Source of the DNA: CAZIWJ01 sp964542855
GTDB lineage: Bacteria; Bacteroidota; Bacteroidia; Cytophagales; Cyclobacteriaceae
DNA: 12,381 nucleotides
Direction: 5' to 3'
Assembly (NCBI GenBank): GCA_964542855.1
Contig: CAZIWJ010000096.1
Location: 1-12,381, forward strand
A program made the position numbers and the translations under genes. This document shows, piece by piece, positions 1 to 8,925 of the stretch; position 1 is the first letter of the stretch, and each line of letters begins with the position of its first letter. The notes below the pieces were generated by a model, which was not told the DNA's origin, searched no databases, and was given only the letters and a program-made list of their open reading frames with translations.

Positions 1-3000
1 TGGGCACAAAGCCGAAGTGTGACCGGAAAAGTAACCTCAGCTGAAGATGGCTCTGCCCTTCCCGGAGTAAACGTAGTAGTAAAGGGTACTACTACCGGTA
101 CAGTTACCGACGTTGATGGAAACTATCGAATCAGCGTTAGCGGTGACGACGCTGTTTTAGCCTTTTCTTTTATTGGCTTCGAGCAGCTTGAAGAAAGAGT
201 AGGCAACCGTTCCGTGGTTAACGTGGAACTGGGTTCTGATACTGAGCAACTGGAAGAAGTTGTGGTTACCAGCCAGGCTATCGAGCGTGAGCGTAGAAGC
301 CTGGGTTATGGAATTTCCAACGTCGATGGTAAACAATTAACCGTAGCCCGCGAAAGTAATGTAGTTAACTCTTTGCAGGGTAAAGTTACCGGGGTTCAGA
401 TTACCCAGCAGTCTGGTAACCTGGGAGGTTCTTCCCGAATCCTGGTTCGTGGGGTTACTTCACTCGATGGTAATAACAACCCGCTTTGGATCGTTGATGG
501 TATTCCTATTAATAACAACCAGACGGCAACCGATTCACGGATTACAGGTACTCGCGATACTTTTAACGGAGCTGCAGTGTTGAACCCTGATGATATCGAG
601 TCGATCAACGTTATGAAAGGTGCAGCCGCTGCCGCCCTTTACGGGTCTCGTGCTGCTGCCGGGGTAATTATCGTTACCACAAAAAGAGGCGAAGCCAGTG
701 GAACCGGTAAACCCAGTATTAGTGTAAATTCATCAGTACGTTTCGATAACCTGTTCCGTGCCCCTAATTTCCAGAACGATTATTCGGTAGGAGATTTCGG
801 TCGTTACGATAGTACAGTTGCGGTTACCAGCTGGGGAACTCGCATTGAAGGCCAGGAGGTCTTCAACGGAATTACTCGCGAACGAGAGCCCCTAACCGCC
901 AACCCGGATAACTACAATGATTTCTTCCGGCAGGGTATTACGTTGCAGAATAACGTTTCGGTGTCCGACGCGAACGAGCGTTACGATTACCGACTGAGTA
1001 TTACCTCGCTGAATCAGGAAGGTATATTGCCTAATGCAAGCCTGGACCGAATAACAGCTAACCTGAACGCCGGTGTAAGGCACAGCGACTGGCTGAAAAC
1101 CAGTTTTGGTATCCAGTACATCAACACCTCGGTAACCGGTACGGGTGCAGCAGGTGCCAACGACCAAAACATTATTTCTGTGGCTGACTTTGGTCGATCG
1201 ATCGATTACAACGACTACAGGCCCTATATCGACGAGAGTGGAAACCAGATTAACTTTGTGGTAGGCCCATCGCCGACCAACAACCCGTTCTGGATTCGTA
1301 ATGAAAACCGCAATGATCGCGATAACGATCGCTTCATCGGTAATTTCACCACTACTATTACTCCAATAGAAAAATTAAACCTAACCAGTAGAATAGGTTA
1401 TGACCTGGAATTTGATGATCGCTTCTTTTCCAACCGGGTAGGTACGATTACCGCCTTAACCGGTAACTTCCGGGTCGACGGCATTGAACGTCGCCAGTTC
1501 AACATCGACGTAATTGCCGATTATACTTACGATAAGCTGGAAGATTTCACGTTTACGGCCTTAGCCGGTTTTAATTTTAACAACCGCGTTTTTGAAAGAG
1601 AAGAATTATTTGCGCAGGATCAGTCGGTTCCCGAACTGTTTGCTCCTTCAAACTCTCTGAGTACAGTTCCTTCGAGAGATTTTTCTCAGCGTAAACTGTA
1701 CGGTATCTACGGAAACATTGTAGGATCATACAAAAACTGGTTAACCCTGGAATTAACGGCCCGTAACGACTGGTCTTCTACTTTACCACTGGGTAACAAT
1801 TCATACTTTTATCCTTCTGCCAGTTTAGCCTTCGTATTTACCGACGCATTCCAGATTGCCAACAACATCCTGTCGTATGGTAAACTGCGTGCCAGTGCGG
1901 CCCAGGTGGGTAACGATACAAACCCCTACCGGCTATTATTCACCTTTGCACCGGAAGAAACGGCAGATGGCCAGTACAGTCTTGATCTGAACTTTCCTTA
2001 CGACGGTCGCCTGGGGTACAATAAACCGTTTACCATACCGAATGCTACCCTTCAGCCCGAAAGGCAATCTAGCTTTGAAGCTGGAGCAGAACTGGGATTC
2101 TTCGATGGAAGAGTTGGTGTGGATGTTACTTACTTCAACTCGGTAAACGAAAACCAGATCATAGAGCTCCCTATTCCTGAATCAACCGGTTTCGGACAGC
2201 GAATCATTAACTCCGGTTCCATTACAACCAGTGGGGTTGAAGCCACATTAACGGCTGAAATTTTAAATGTTGGTGGATTTCAGTGGAACACAACGGTAAA
2301 CTATACAGACAACAATTCAGTGGTTGACGAGCTATCTAGCGAGTTCGATATCGAGCGTCAGCTTGTTGCTTCCGGCTTCAATAGTGTGCAGGTAGTAGCC
2401 ACTCCCGGTAAGCAGTTTCAATTATTTGCCATTCCTTACCTGAGAGATTCGGCCAGCGGCCGACCCATCGTTGACCCTAACACGGGTCTGCGACAGTCTG
2501 GCGATGCCCGCACCTTTGGGGATGTAATTCCTGACTTTACCTGGGGATTCATTAACCAGTTCTCTTTCAAGGGCGTAACGCTAAACGTAACTATCGACGG
2601 CCAACAGGGCGGTTTACTTCGTTCAGCAACAATCGAAGACCTGTGGACTAGTGGCTTAACGGAAGAAACAGCCGTTAACCGGGAAGGTACTTACATCGAT
2701 ACAGAAGCTGTAATCCTAAACGACGACGGAACAGTACGCGATAACGATGTCCCGGCCCGAAGTACGCAAGACCTGTGGGAGTCTATCGATAATAACAGTG
2801 TGGCAGAAGCAACCATTTTCGACGGTACTTTTATCAAACTGCGGGAAGTAGGATTAAGCTACAATTTTCCTCTGAGCGTAATAGAAAGTACTCCTTTCAC
2901 TAACATCCAGGTTGGTGTAGAAGGAAGAAATGTTGCCCTGCTTTATTCCAAGGTGCCTCATATCGACCCGGAAGCCAGCTTGTTCGGATCCGGTGGAGGA

Positions 3001-3072
3001 TTCAACGGTATTGAAAGAAATACAGTGCCTTCAACCCGAAGCATTGGATTCAATGTGCGCTTGAACTTCTAA
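1..3072 (+). CDS. SusC/RagA-family TonB-linked outer-membrane channel, 5' end missing
   Basis: This is the beta-barrel component of a SusCD nutrient importer. It imports a ligand held under the SusD lid across the outer membrane, using TonB energy. The reading frame is open from base 1, so the start codon and most of the signal peptide lie upstream. The first visible residues are W-A-Q-S-R-S, typical of a signal-peptidase site (A|Q). Numbering from that W, residues about 7-85 form a carboxypeptidase-regulatory-like domain (LPGVNVVVKGTTTG, then a TDVDGNY motif). A TonB-box-like EEVVVTS lies near 85-91. The plug follows at about 95-230, with the SusC hallmarks PLWIVDGIPI and INVMKGAAAAALYGSRAAAG. 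The remainder is barrel, ending in an aromatic residue (R-L-N-F). About 1,023 residues are visible, a normal length for SusC. The susD-like gene starts 18 bp downstream. The GTG at 19 opens a long frame but is inside the mature protein and is not the start. The substrate cannot be read from sequence. Confidence 0.96.
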   Translation, partial: WAQSRSVTGKVTSAEDGSALPGVNVVVKGTTTGTVTDVDGNYRISVSGDDAVLAFSFIGFEQLEERVGNRSVVNVELGSDTEQLEEVVVTSQAIERERRSLGYGISNVDGKQLTVARESNVVNSLQGKVTGVQITQQSGNLGGSSRILVRGVTSLDGNNNPLWIVDGIPINNNQTATDSRITGTRDTFNGAAVLNPDDIESINVMKGAAAAALYGSRAAAGVIIVTTKRGEASGTGKPSISVNSSVRFDNLFRAPNFQNDYSVGDFGRYDSTVAVTSWGTRIEGQEVFNGITREREPLTANPDNYNDFFRQGITLQNNVSVSDANERYDYRLSITSLNQEGILPNASLDRITANLNAGVRHSDWLKTSFGIQYINTSVTGTGAAGANDQNIISVADFGRSIDYNDYRPYIDESGNQINFVVGPSPTNNPFWIRNENRNDRDNDRFIGNFTTTITPIEKLNLTSRIGYDLEFDDRFFSNRVGTITALTGNFRVDGIERRQFNIDVIADYTYDKLEDFTFTALAGFNFNNRVFEREELFAQDQSVPELFAPSNSLSTVPSRDFSQRKLYGIYGNIVGSYKNWLTLELTARNDWSSTLPLGNNSYFYPSASLAFVFTDAFQIANNILSYGKLRASAAQVGNDTNPYRLLFTFAPEETADGQYSLDLNFPYDGRLGYNKPFTIPNATLQPERQSSFEAGAELGFFDGRVGVDVTYFNSVNENQIIELPIPESTGFGQRIINSGSITTSGVEATLTAEILNVGGFQWNTTVNYTDNNSVVDELSSEFDIERQLVASGFNSVQVVATPGKQFQLFAIPYLRDSASGRPIVDPNTGLRQSGDARTFGDVIPDFTWGFINQFSFKGVTLNVTIDGQQGGLLRSATIEDLWTSGLTEETAVNREGTYIDTEAVILNDDGTVRDNDVPARSTQDLWESIDNNSVAEATIFDGTFIKLREVGLSYNFPLSVIESTPFTNIQVGVEGRNVALLYSKVPHIDPEASLFGSGGGFNGIERNTVPSTRSIGFNVRLNF

Positions 3073-3090
3073 AATAAAAGAATAGATATT

Positions 3091-4581
3091 ATGAAATTAA
3101 GAAATATATTCCTGGCCGTAGCATATGTAATGCTATCGGCCGGCTTTCTGAGTAGCTGCGATAGTGCCTTCGATGAAAGCCTCGACATTAACCGCGATCC
3201 GCTGGAAGCTACTTCGGCCGATCCAAACGGGGTACTTCCCTTTGTTTTTACTGAATATAGTGCCCGAAAAGTATCGGAATTAGGTACCCGAATTAGCGAC
3301 GTACCTCATCACGTAAATGAAACGTTCAATTCGCCTAAAAATGGGGGTAACGTAAGTTCATTCCTTACTGGAAATACCTGGAGAACATGGTATACCGGCC
3401 TGTTAGGTAACCTGGAACTGGTAAAGCAGGATGCTGAGGCTGCCGGCGCACCGCAAAATAACGTAAATGCAGTGGCCCGGATCATGCAGGCACACCTGTT
3501 CTTTGAACTGACCTGTATCTGGGAAGAAGTTCCTTATACCCAGGCTTTAGACGGAAATCAGTTCCAACAGCCGGAATTCGATGATCAGGAAACTATTCTA
3601 AAAGGTGTTGTATCCGACCTGGACTCAGCAATACTTTTAATTGATAACATGCCGGAATCCGGAAATTTCGATTTTAGCTTCGGCGACCTGATTTACGATG
3701 GCGATATTTCACTCTGGAGGAAGTTAGCCGTATCGATGAAAATTCGTACGCTGATGTTAATCAGAAATGCCGACCCGGGTTTTGCCGACCCCTTGCTGCA
3801 AGATATTCTTGGAGCCGACACTCCTGAGTACCTGACCGAAAACAGCGAAGCAGCTTTCTTTACTTATGTTGGCGGATCAGGTGCCCGAAACGCGCAGTAT
3901 AATATCGTAAACCAGTTTTTTGGGCCTTCTAACGAGGAAGCGCTGATCTTCGGTCCGTCTCCAACCATGCGCGATTTACTGATTGATACTAACGATCCGC
4001 GCGCTGATATCTGGATGGTTGACCTGAGTGGAACCGGTGACTTCCCGGTAGATGAGTATCCGGCATTCCCTGCAGCTGATGAAACCGTTTATTCCGATAA
4101 CCTGATTCGGGAAACTTTACCCGATATTTATTTCCTGCCCGGTGAAATCGACTTTTACCGGGCTGAACTGGCTGTACTTGGTGTTTTACCTGGTACCGAT
4201 GCCAATGAAGCATTTGAAAATGGTGTAACCAAAACCCTGGAATACTGGGGCGGAGAAATAGACGGTTACGAAGGGCCTGCCATCTCTTCTGGTCAGGTTC
4301 AAACCTACATCGACGGGCGCAGCTTCAATGGCCTGAGCGATGATGGTAAGTTAACGGAAATCTATAACCAGCTGTACCTGGAAACTTTCTTGCGGCCGGT
4401 AGTAGCATGGAACCACATACGTCGTACCAATACGCCAGCACTGGATCCCCCTCCGGCTGCTGTGATCCCGGTTGTTCTTCAGCGATTTACTTATCCGCCG
4501 GATGAAGTAGGTTCCAATGCAAATACGCCAGCGAATAAACCCACCGATCAGCCAATGTGGTTTGCTGCAGGTTCAAACTAA
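3091..4581 (+). CDS. SusD/RagB-family nutrient-binding outer-membrane lipoprotein
   Basis: This is the surface lipoprotein that caps the SusC channel and binds the substrate. It is 496 residues long, with a lipoprotein signal peptide: hydrophobic segment 6-20, then lipobox L-S-S-C with the lipidated Cys at 23. The mature N-terminus carries LDINRDPLEAT (31-41), the 'N-x-D-P' entry typical of the PF12771 branch of SusD-like proteins. Further family features are ISLWRKLAVSMKIRTLMLIR (206-225) in the TPR-like helical core, and the C-terminal block Q-L-Y-L-E-T-F-L-R-P-V-V-A-W-N-H-I-R-R-T (427-446). RFTYPPDEVGSN (465-476) near the end matches the usual 'R-x-x-Y-P-x-x-E' closing motif. The gene lies between the susC-like gene (18 bp) and the Calx-beta lipoprotein gene (16 bp), so it is probably co-transcribed with both. 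No strong Shine-Dalgarno sequence is visible, which is usual in this phylum. The length is normal and nothing suggests damage. Confidence 0.93.
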   Translation: MKLRNIFLAVAYVMLSAGFLSSCDSAFDESLDINRDPLEATSADPNGVLPFVFTEYSARKVSELGTRISDVPHHVNETFNSPKNGGNVSSFLTGNTWRTWYTGLLGNLELVKQDAEAAGAPQNNVNAVARIMQAHLFFELTCIWEEVPYTQALDGNQFQQPEFDDQETILKGVVSDLDSAILLIDNMPESGNFDFSFGDLIYDGDISLWRKLAVSMKIRTLMLIRNADPGFADPLLQDILGADTPEYLTENSEAAFFTYVGGSGARNAQYNIVNQFFGPSNEEALIFGPSPTMRDLLIDTNDPRADIWMVDLSGTGDFPVDEYPAFPAADETVYSDNLIRETLPDIYFLPGEIDFYRAELAVLGVLPGTDANEAFENGVTKTLEYWGGEIDGYEGPAISSGQVQTYIDGRSFNGLSDDGKLTEIYNQLYLETFLRPVVAWNHIRRTNTPALDPPPAAVIPVVLQRFTYPPDEVGSNANTPANKPTDQPMWFAAGSN

Positions 4582-4597
4582 AAAGAGATAATAACTA

Positions 4598-5803
4598 ATG
4601 AAGTATATAAACTATTTAGCAAGTATGGTTCTTCTGGCTGGTTTTGCGGCCTGTAATGAGCCAAATGACCTGGAAGACCAGGGGTTTACGCTGGTGGAAC
4701 TTCCTCCTTATGTTGCTTTTAATGCCCCGGGAGAAACGGTTGAAAACCCGGTTGAAGATGTAGTTGAAGGAGGGAGTGTCGACTTTACAGTTGAAGTACC
4801 CGTTCCTACAACCAGTGATATAACGGTTGATTTCTCTTTTGGAGGAGATGCCGTATTTGGAACTGACTTTACCATTCCCGATTCTGATGCTAACGGAGGT
4901 ACAATTGTTATTCCTAATCAAACCAGTGGCCTGGCCAATGATTTCGATAACGTTGACATTCCGGTTACCATTCTGAATAACGGCCAAATCGACCCGGATG
5001 GTAAAACCTTAACCATTACACTCGCTGGTGCTACGAATGCTGACGGCGAAACTTTTGCTGTGGGTAGAGGTGGCCTGGATACGCTCAGAACCGCAACCGT
5101 AAATATTACCGATCAGGCTACAGAAGCTGCTTTCGGAAGCAGTGCTTCAAGTGTTACCGAAGGCGATACCATCAGTATACCACTGGGAATTGATGCTGAG
5201 TTAATAGCTGATGAAGTTACCATCTCTGGAAGGGTAGAGTACTTTAATACTACTGCCGATGACTTCAGTAATCCTGCAAGTGCAATCAGTACTTTTTCTT
5301 ATACACTTGCCGCCGGCGACACTGCAATTGAGTTTCCTACGGTAAGGGATTTACTGGTTGAAGAAGGTGACTCGGCCCTACTAATCATCACTGAAGCAAC
5401 TGCAGTAAATGAAAGCGTTGTAACCTCAATTGGCACCGATAGTGTTACGTTCACGATCGAGGATGTGTTAGGAGAGGTAGCTTTTACTAGCGATGTTGCC
5501 GATACCACTACCATAGAAACCGGTGTTGGCCGATCATTGAGTTACCCGGTTGGCCTGTCTAACGCATCAATTGCCGATGTAACTGTAAACTATACGGTTT
5601 CTTCTGCCGGTGGTGTTACTGACCTGAACAGTGGAGCCGTAACCATATCCGCTGGCGAAACCTCAACTTCTATCGACTTAGCCGTGGATGCCAGTGCTTC
5701 TGAAAGCATGGTGGATATAACCATCGACAGTATAGACTCCGATGACGAAGGGGTTTCCCTTGCCGATGATCAGGCTTCTGTAATAAACCTGGTAAATCCA
5801 TAA
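4598..5803 (+). CDS. Acidic lipoprotein with three Calx-beta-like beta-sandwich repeats
   Basis: This 401-residue lipoprotein is probably surface exposed. The signal peptide (hydrophobic 7-18) ends in G-F-A-A-C, with the lipidated Cys at 19. The rest looks all-beta. Three repeats of about 110-140 residues can be drawn at roughly 38-172, 176-289 and 292-399. Each opens with an A-F strand and runs on to an acidic stretch and an ISIP/DFTV-type strand. Repeats 1 and 2 end in V-N-I-T-D and F-T-I-E-D. V-x-E-G (55-58 and 186-189) plus the closing I-T/E-D are typical of Calx-beta domains, which often bind Ca2+. By my count the protein has about 66 Asp/Glu and only 7 Lys/Arg, so it is extremely acidic. 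It is the last gene before the terminator at 5842. Its place after SusD suggests an accessory surface binding protein, like the SusE/SusF position, but ligand and partner are inference. An adhesion role is the main alternative. Confidence 0.85.
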   Translation: MKYINYLASMVLLAGFAACNEPNDLEDQGFTLVELPPYVAFNAPGETVENPVEDVVEGGSVDFTVEVPVPTTSDITVDFSFGGDAVFGTDFTIPDSDANGGTIVIPNQTSGLANDFDNVDIPVTILNNGQIDPDGKTLTITLAGATNADGETFAVGRGGLDTLRTATVNITDQATEAAFGSSASSVTEGDTISIPLGIDAELIADEVTISGRVEYFNTTADDFSNPASAISTFSYTLAAGDTAIEFPTVRDLLVEEGDSALLIITEATAVNESVVTSIGTDSVTFTIEDVLGEVAFTSDVADTTTIETGVGRSLSYPVGLSNASIADVTVNYTVSSAGGVTDLNSGAVTISAGETSTSIDLAVDASASESMVDITIDSIDSDDEGVSLADDQASVINLVNP

Positions 5804-5841
5804 TAAATCAATAGAAGATTAGTAACAATTAGTCTTTCAAT

Positions 5842-5873
5842 AAAAAAGCTGCCTTAACCGGGCAGCTTTTTTT
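5842..5873. terminator. Bidirectional intrinsic terminator between convergent operons
   Basis: A 12-bp perfect stem can form: A6 plus GCTGCC (5842-5853) pairs with GGCAGC plus T6 (5861-5872), around a 7-base loop (5854-5860). On the plus strand a run of seven Ts (5867-5873) ends it. On the minus strand the A-run becomes the T tail, so it should work both ways. It lies 38 bp after the Calx-beta lipoprotein stop codon and 75 bp after the moaC stop codon, and serves both transcription units. The rest of the 5804-5947 gap holds no visible gene. Confidence 0.9.
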
Positions 5874-5947
5874 ATTTGATTGTAACTAGTCCTGAAATCG
5901 GTTAACAGGAAATTAACTTATTAGTAAAAGAGTTGAAAAGAGAACGA

Positions 5948-6469
5948 TCAATTACGTTTAAAATCAGTTTTCCCCCCGCTCTTAGCCATCAGCCGGGTTT
6001 CTTTTACTACGATATCCTGCGATAACGCCTTGCACATGTCATATATCGTAAGGGCCGCCACCGATGCCCCGGTTAGGGCTTCCATTTCAACCCCGGTTTT
6101 TCCGCTTACCCGAACCACGCAGTCAATCACTACTTCCCGCTGTTCATTGGTATTGATATAAATCTTACAGCTGTCAATAACCAGCGGGTGGCAAAATGGG
6201 ATTAGCTCGTGGGTTTTTTTCACTGCCATGGTACCGGCTATAACAGCCGTTTGAAAAACCGGACCTTTTTTAGTGTACAGTTCATCCGGCGACTGGCTGC
6301 TATCTATAGCCAGTTCTTTCAATACATTATCGGGAAGTACTACGATACTTTGGGCCTTAGCGGTACGAGAGGTAACGGATTTATCGCCAACATCTACCAT
6401 AGTAGGCTGGTTACGCTCGTCCAGGTGGGTAAGATGCTCTTCTTTCTTTTTGTGCGGGTCGTTAGCCAT
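5948..6469 (-). CDS. moaC: Cyclic pyranopterin monophosphate synthase MoaC
   Basis: MoaC acts in the first stage of molybdenum cofactor synthesis in the cytoplasm: it converts the 3',8-cyclo-GTP made by MoaA into cyclic pyranopterin monophosphate. The 173-residue protein carries the whole family signature: MVDVGDK (24-30), AGTMAVKKTHELIPFCHPL (78-96), KTGVEMEALTGAS (124-136), YDMCKA (143-148) and LMAKSGGKTDF (160-170). Asp144 and Lys147 match the catalytic Asp and Lys of the E. coli enzyme (D128/K131). The E. coli protein is about 161 residues, and the extra length here is a short charged N-terminus (residues 1-12). The ATG at 6469 follows the stop of the DUF5916 gene by 11 bp, with a GGAA just upstream, so the two are probably co-transcribed. 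No other moa, moe or mob gene is in view, so the rest of the pathway must be encoded elsewhere. Confidence 0.97.
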   Translation of the reverse strand: MANDPHKKKEEHLTHLDERNQPTMVDVGDKSVTSRTAKAQSIVVLPDNVLKELAIDSSQSPDELYTKKGPVFQTAVIAGTMAVKKTHELIPFCHPLVIDSCKIYINTNEQREVVIDCVVRVSGKTGVEMEALTGASVAALTIYDMCKALSQDIVVKETRLMAKSGGKTDFKRN

Positions 6470-6480
6470 ATTCCGGTAAA

Positions 6481-8925
6481 CTAGCTGTTACGTAATTTTT
6501 TGGCCATCATGCTGTAATCCAGGAAGTATAATACGCGAACAGAAATACTGTTATTCTGCGGAAGGTTAAACAAATTGTTTACATTATCGAGGTAGTTGGT
6601 AAATACTTCTTCCCCGTCTTCAACCAGGTTATTCTTCCACACGATGCTCAATTCGCTTGCCGGAGCGAAAACGTACGTGTAAATCATGTCGATGTTAAAC
6701 GCATTGTAGTTCCTGTCTTCGTTTTCAAAGAATTCAGATGCCCCCAACGTTCCGTTCTCTTCCAGTGAAAAGAATTGATCGTACGCTGCTGTTGACCAGT
6801 AATGACGCATGCGGAAACTCAAATCCATCTGGTTGTTGAAGGTATACTTAACATTCACCCGGTTATCGAGAAAGTTTCGCTGGCGCCGGCCGAAAGTAAT
6901 TTCGTTTTCACTGTCAGTTACATATCCTACCTCGTTATGATTGTTATCATAACGGATTTCGCTCGATACGGTAAGGTGGTTATCTACCCGAAAGCTGGGC
7001 TTAACCAGCAAAAAGTAACTGTAAGCATCCTCCAGCTCTTTTGAACGATAGGCGGCAAACGTGCGAAGCGTAAAGCGTTCACGATCATCGGTCCGGATGA
7101 GTAGTTTCCATCGGTTAAAAGCTGTATTCCGGAAAAAACGGCCGTCGACGCGAGGTTCGTTATAATCGATGCTGGAAAACGGAGCGTAATCGTTTCCAAC
7201 TTCCACGTACCAAAAATTTTGTAAAGTTGCCCCTAACTTTGAACTGAGTTCAAAGCGGTTAAATTCATTCGGGTTATACCAGCGCGAGTACCTGGCCGAT
7301 ACGCGTATATTGGCATTCATAAACGACAAAAATGGCTGGAAAATTCTGTAACCAACATTGGCCCGGGTTGTAGACTCGTTATTAGCTCGTAAAAAACCCA
7401 GGTCGTTGATGTCGTAGGTGTCGCTTTCAATATTATGACGAATACCAGCCCTGAAGTTACCACCTACTTTGGCAATCCCCAGGCTGGCGGTGTAACCGAA
7501 TATATTTTCCTGATCTTGGTAACCGTACTGGGCACTTAATGCAGCGCGTCCATTCAGTTCATACTGGTTGTCGGCATCAGCAAACCGGAAACTGGTTCCG
7601 GTAACGTTGGCATCGTAGAAAGTATCCCAGCGGGTAACGTTGGTATTTACCACACTAACGAAGGAGTTATTTTTCAGGCTTTTATCAACGGCCAGTACGC
7701 TGTAATTGGTAAACGGATCGGTCATAACCTCACGCTGCTCACCAGACTCATTTTCTACGGTAGCAAAAGTAGACTGGGTAACGGCATTAAATACCCCGAT
7801 GCCTAATCCATTATTATCTCTGCCGGTAATTTTAGTGGCGTTGATGAGTTTGCTTTTCGTAGGATTGCTAACGATTTCCTCGCCATCCCTGAGTTGATCT
7901 TCCACATCACCATAAGCCAGCGGCCGGCCACCTATCCGTCGGGAGTAAAAGAATCCGCCTTTATCGAATAACTCGGTTCCTTCCTTAAAAAACTGCCGGT
8001 TTTCATCGAACTGTACTTCAAAAGGAGAAAGGTTTAACACCTGGTTATCGGACACTACCTGCCCAAAATCGGGGATTAAAATCATGTCGAGCGTGTAGGC
8101 ATCCGATATACCGTAGCGAATATCCATACCCCCGTTGAAGTCTAGGCTGGTTTGCTGAACCCCTTCATCGTTTACAAACGAATTAACATAGGCAGAAACA
8201 TAGGGCGAAATGGAGAGCCTGAGGGGAGGATCAACCTCGAAAATACCGTGCATCCGGCCAAACTGGTTTACAAACCCATTTACCTCCGGGTTAACAGCAT
8301 TCCAGTAACTGCTCTCGTTTTTACGCCTTATCATCCGGCGAAAGTTTACTCCCCATTCCTGCACCGGGGCTTCGGGAAAGCGAATAGCTGAAAGAGGAAT
8401 TTCCATTTCAACCTGCCACCCATCATCGGTAATAACCACTTCACTGTACCAGGCTGCATTCCAACTCCTGTCGTTCTTTACCGGCGTGCGGCGAACATCA
8501 ATCTGTACGCCGGCTGCCGTTACCATAAACTCAAAAGCATTCAGGTCGTCGTTGAACGTATCGAAATAAATAGCAAAAAAGTCAGTAATTCCCCGGTTAT
8601 CCCGTCGGGTAAGTTCAGTTAAGATGCTATCGGGGTTGGAATCATGCATCTGGGCAAACACGTAAACGGATGAGTTATCGTAAAGAATCCTAACTTCAGT
8701 AGGAAGGGTGGAAGGCTGACCGGGATTGGGCCGCCGTTGCACAAAATTTGAAGCCGTGCAAGATATCTTCTTCCAGGCCTTTTCATTCATCAGGCCGTCT
8801 ACTGTAATGCGTGAAGTAGTTCTTTCAGCGATGAAATTCTTGTGGGTAGGTTTGTCGTTGTTTGCCTGGCTGAATAAGGGAATGGTTAGTAATAGTAAGA
8901 AATATAAAGATTTCTTGGGGAGCAT
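6481..8925 (-). CDS. Secreted CBM9-like/DUF5916 protein, probable outer-membrane beta-barrel
   Basis: The frame is open to a GTG at 9006, but I prefer the ATG at 8925. It opens with a proper signal peptide, M-L-P-K-K then a hydrophobic run to about residue 18, with likely cleavage at S19|Q20 (the Bacteroidetes Q-rule) or after A21. This gives 814 residues. Residues about 32-230 form a CBM9-like beta-sandwich (ITVDG-MNEKAWKK, the LYDNSSVYVFAQM strand, and a W-Q-V-E-M-E-I-P-L-S-A-I-R-F block). The rest is DUF5916, marked by PDFGQVVSDNQVLNLSPFEV and the following E-N-R-Q-F-F-K-E-G-T-E-L-F (about 325-360). Its C-terminal half alternates aromatic and polar residues, like an outer-membrane barrel. 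The biochemical role of the family is not established to my knowledge. The CBM9-like part suggests, but does not prove, carbohydrate or polymer binding. It faces the LiaF-like gene, and moaC follows 11 bp downstream. A 12-bp inverted repeat has one arm reaching the first base of this start codon. Confidence 0.9.
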   Translation of the reverse strand: MLPKKSLYFLLLLTIPLFSQANNDKPTHKNFIAERTTSRITVDGLMNEKAWKKISCTASNFVQRRPNPGQPSTLPTEVRILYDNSSVYVFAQMHDSNPDSILTELTRRDNRGITDFFAIYFDTFNDDLNAFEFMVTAAGVQIDVRRTPVKNDRSWNAAWYSEVVITDDGWQVEMEIPLSAIRFPEAPVQEWGVNFRRMIRRKNESSYWNAVNPEVNGFVNQFGRMHGIFEVDPPLRLSISPYVSAYVNSFVNDEGVQQTSLDFNGGMDIRYGISDAYTLDMILIPDFGQVVSDNQVLNLSPFEVQFDENRQFFKEGTELFDKGGFFYSRRIGGRPLAYGDVEDQLRDGEEIVSNPTKSKLINATKITGRDNNGLGIGVFNAVTQSTFATVENESGEQREVMTDPFTNYSVLAVDKSLKNNSFVSVVNTNVTRWDTFYDANVTGTSFRFADADNQYELNGRAALSAQYGYQDQENIFGYTASLGIAKVGGNFRAGIRHNIESDTYDINDLGFLRANNESTTRANVGYRIFQPFLSFMNANIRVSARYSRWYNPNEFNRFELSSKLGATLQNFWYVEVGNDYAPFSSIDYNEPRVDGRFFRNTAFNRWKLLIRTDDRERFTLRTFAAYRSKELEDAYSYFLLVKPSFRVDNHLTVSSEIRYDNNHNEVGYVTDSENEITFGRRQRNFLDNRVNVKYTFNNQMDLSFRMRHYWSTAAYDQFFSLEENGTLGASEFFENEDRNYNAFNIDMIYTYVFAPASELSIVWKNNLVEDGEEVFTNYLDNVNNLFNLPQNNSISVRVLYFLDYSMMAKKLRNS

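Noticed and set aside
19..21. GTG as the start of the SusC-like gene
   Set aside because: The frame is open to base 1 and encodes the end of a signal peptide (W-A-Q-S); GTG at 19 is inside the mature carboxypeptidase-regulatory-like domain.
1193..1206. CGATCGATCGAT short tandem repeat
   Set aside because: It simply encodes R-S-I-D inside the SusC-like barrel, with no sign of a variable repeat.
5898..5930. GTTAA-7-TTAAC hairpin near the moaC 3' end
   Set aside because: Five-base AT-rich stem with no T-tail; the strong terminator at 5842-5873 explains the region.
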